In this document: one piece after another, positions 5,691 to 5,896 of the stretch
Numbering within the stretch: position 1 is the stretch's first letter
Layout of the letters: every line of letters starts with the position of its first letter
DNA from: JABMRP01 sp964444795
Lineage (GTDB): Bacteria; Planctomycetota; Planctomycetia; Pirellulales; Thermoguttaceae
Direction: 5' to 3'
Assembly (NCBI GenBank): GCA_964444795.1
Contig: CAYUIQ010000364.1
Span: 1 to 5,896 of the forward strand
Length of the DNA stretch: 5,896 nucleotides
The notes under the pieces: generated by a model
The model's database searches: none
Seen by the model: the letters and a program-made list of their open reading frames with translations, nothing else
Told to the model about the DNA's origin: nothing
Translations under genes and position numbers: made by a program

Positions 5691-5817
5691 CGGGGTCAGA
5701 CTCGGGAAGAGCGGGGTCAGACTCGGGATTCGGGATTCAAACCCAGGAAGGGGTGTTTTTCTAGGTCTGAATCCCGAATCCCGAGTCTGACCCCGTCTTC
5801 CCGCGAGTCTGACCCCG
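5691..5817. repeat. Large inverted repeat with duplicated CGGGGTCAGACTCGGGA units
   Basis: The inner arms 5712-5739 and 5768-5795 are perfectly complementary over 28 bp, around a 28-nt spacer (5740-5767). Outside them each arm carries a second copy of the same unit (CGGGGTCAGACTCGGGA at 5691-5707; its complement at 5804-5817), so the full arms are about 50 nt with small indels. The unit-within-arm design resembles REP/BIME-type elements, and GGGGTCAGA-type ends are known near REP-associated transposases; no transposase is present here. Confidence 0.85.
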
Positions 5818-5860
5818 TCTTCCCGTCTTTCTTCCCTTTCCCGTCTTCCCCGTCTTCCCG
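5795..5860. repeat. Pyrimidine-rich tract with four GTCTTCCC repeats
   Basis: GTCTTCCC begins at 5795, 5817, 5843 and 5852, inside a nearly pure C/T stretch on the + strand. It overlaps the right arm of the large inverted repeat and extends past it, so it probably grew by slippage or repeated insertion of the same unit. Confidence 0.7.
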
Positions 5861-5896
5861 TTGGCGGGCTGGCCGCACTGATGGCAGGGTTGGGGC

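Larger units (their letters stand above)
5506..5896. other. Non-coding, repeat-rich tail of the window
   Basis: Apart from the hairpin, the 26-bp repeat, the large inverted repeat and the pyrimidine tract, I see no convincing gene. A + strand frame across 5566-5790 is made largely of translated repeat units. On the - strand, the frame entering at 5895 stays open to TAG at 5763-5761 and begins with CHQCGQP, which resembles a zinc-ribbon knuckle. It could be the end of a gene to the right whose tail runs into the repeat, but the evidence is thin. Confidence 0.5.

Noticed and set aside
5566..5790. 74-codon + strand reading frame in the repeat tail
   Set aside because: Translated repeat units account for much of it, it starts at a non-ATG codon inside a palindrome, and it has no ribosome binding site.

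Overview
The window is GC-rich and tightly coding on the + strand. It looks like a chromosomal piece from a planctomycete, probably Pirellulales-like. This assignment rests on family knowledge and style: tandem 'prenyltransferase/squalene oxidase repeat' proteins with an N-terminal membrane helix, a sulfatase-fold protein, and many palindromic intergenic repeats. No rRNA, tRNA or other phylogenetic marker is present, so it stays an inference.

Layout. Positions 1-305 hold the 3' end of a first repeat protein, closed by a strong intrinsic terminator (343-382). Positions 608-2191 hold a complete close paralogue (527 aa), followed by a related terminator (2230-2268). The last 305 coding bases of the two genes plus their terminators align almost without gaps at a fixed offset of 1886 bp, so this is a recent tandem duplication. 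Positions 2514-4121 hold a third, more divergent member. Its start codon is uncertain, and a perfect TATAAT lies just upstream. Positions 4291-5505 encode a 404-aa alkaline-phosphatase/sulfatase-fold protein. It has a -10-like box placed exactly for a leaderless transcript and flanking inverted 26-bp repeats. Positions 5506-5896 carry no convincing gene but hold several hairpins, including a large inverted repeat with perfect 28-bp inner arms.

Working together. The three repeat proteins appear to be one expanded family with a common plan: a short cytoplasmic N-terminus, one transmembrane helix, a linker, a Gly/Arg-rich GRGP hinge, and an extracytoplasmic alpha/alpha-toroid of squalene-cyclase/prenyltransferase type. 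The transmembrane helix of both complete members contains S-x-x-x-H, the pattern of the functional Ser/His pair in TonB. This suggests, but does not prove, coupling to an ExbB/ExbD-type motor. The sulfatase-fold protein lacks most recognisable catalytic and metal-ligand residues and is probably a pseudoenzyme or has a changed activity. It has its own promoter signal and no clear functional link to the repeat proteins.
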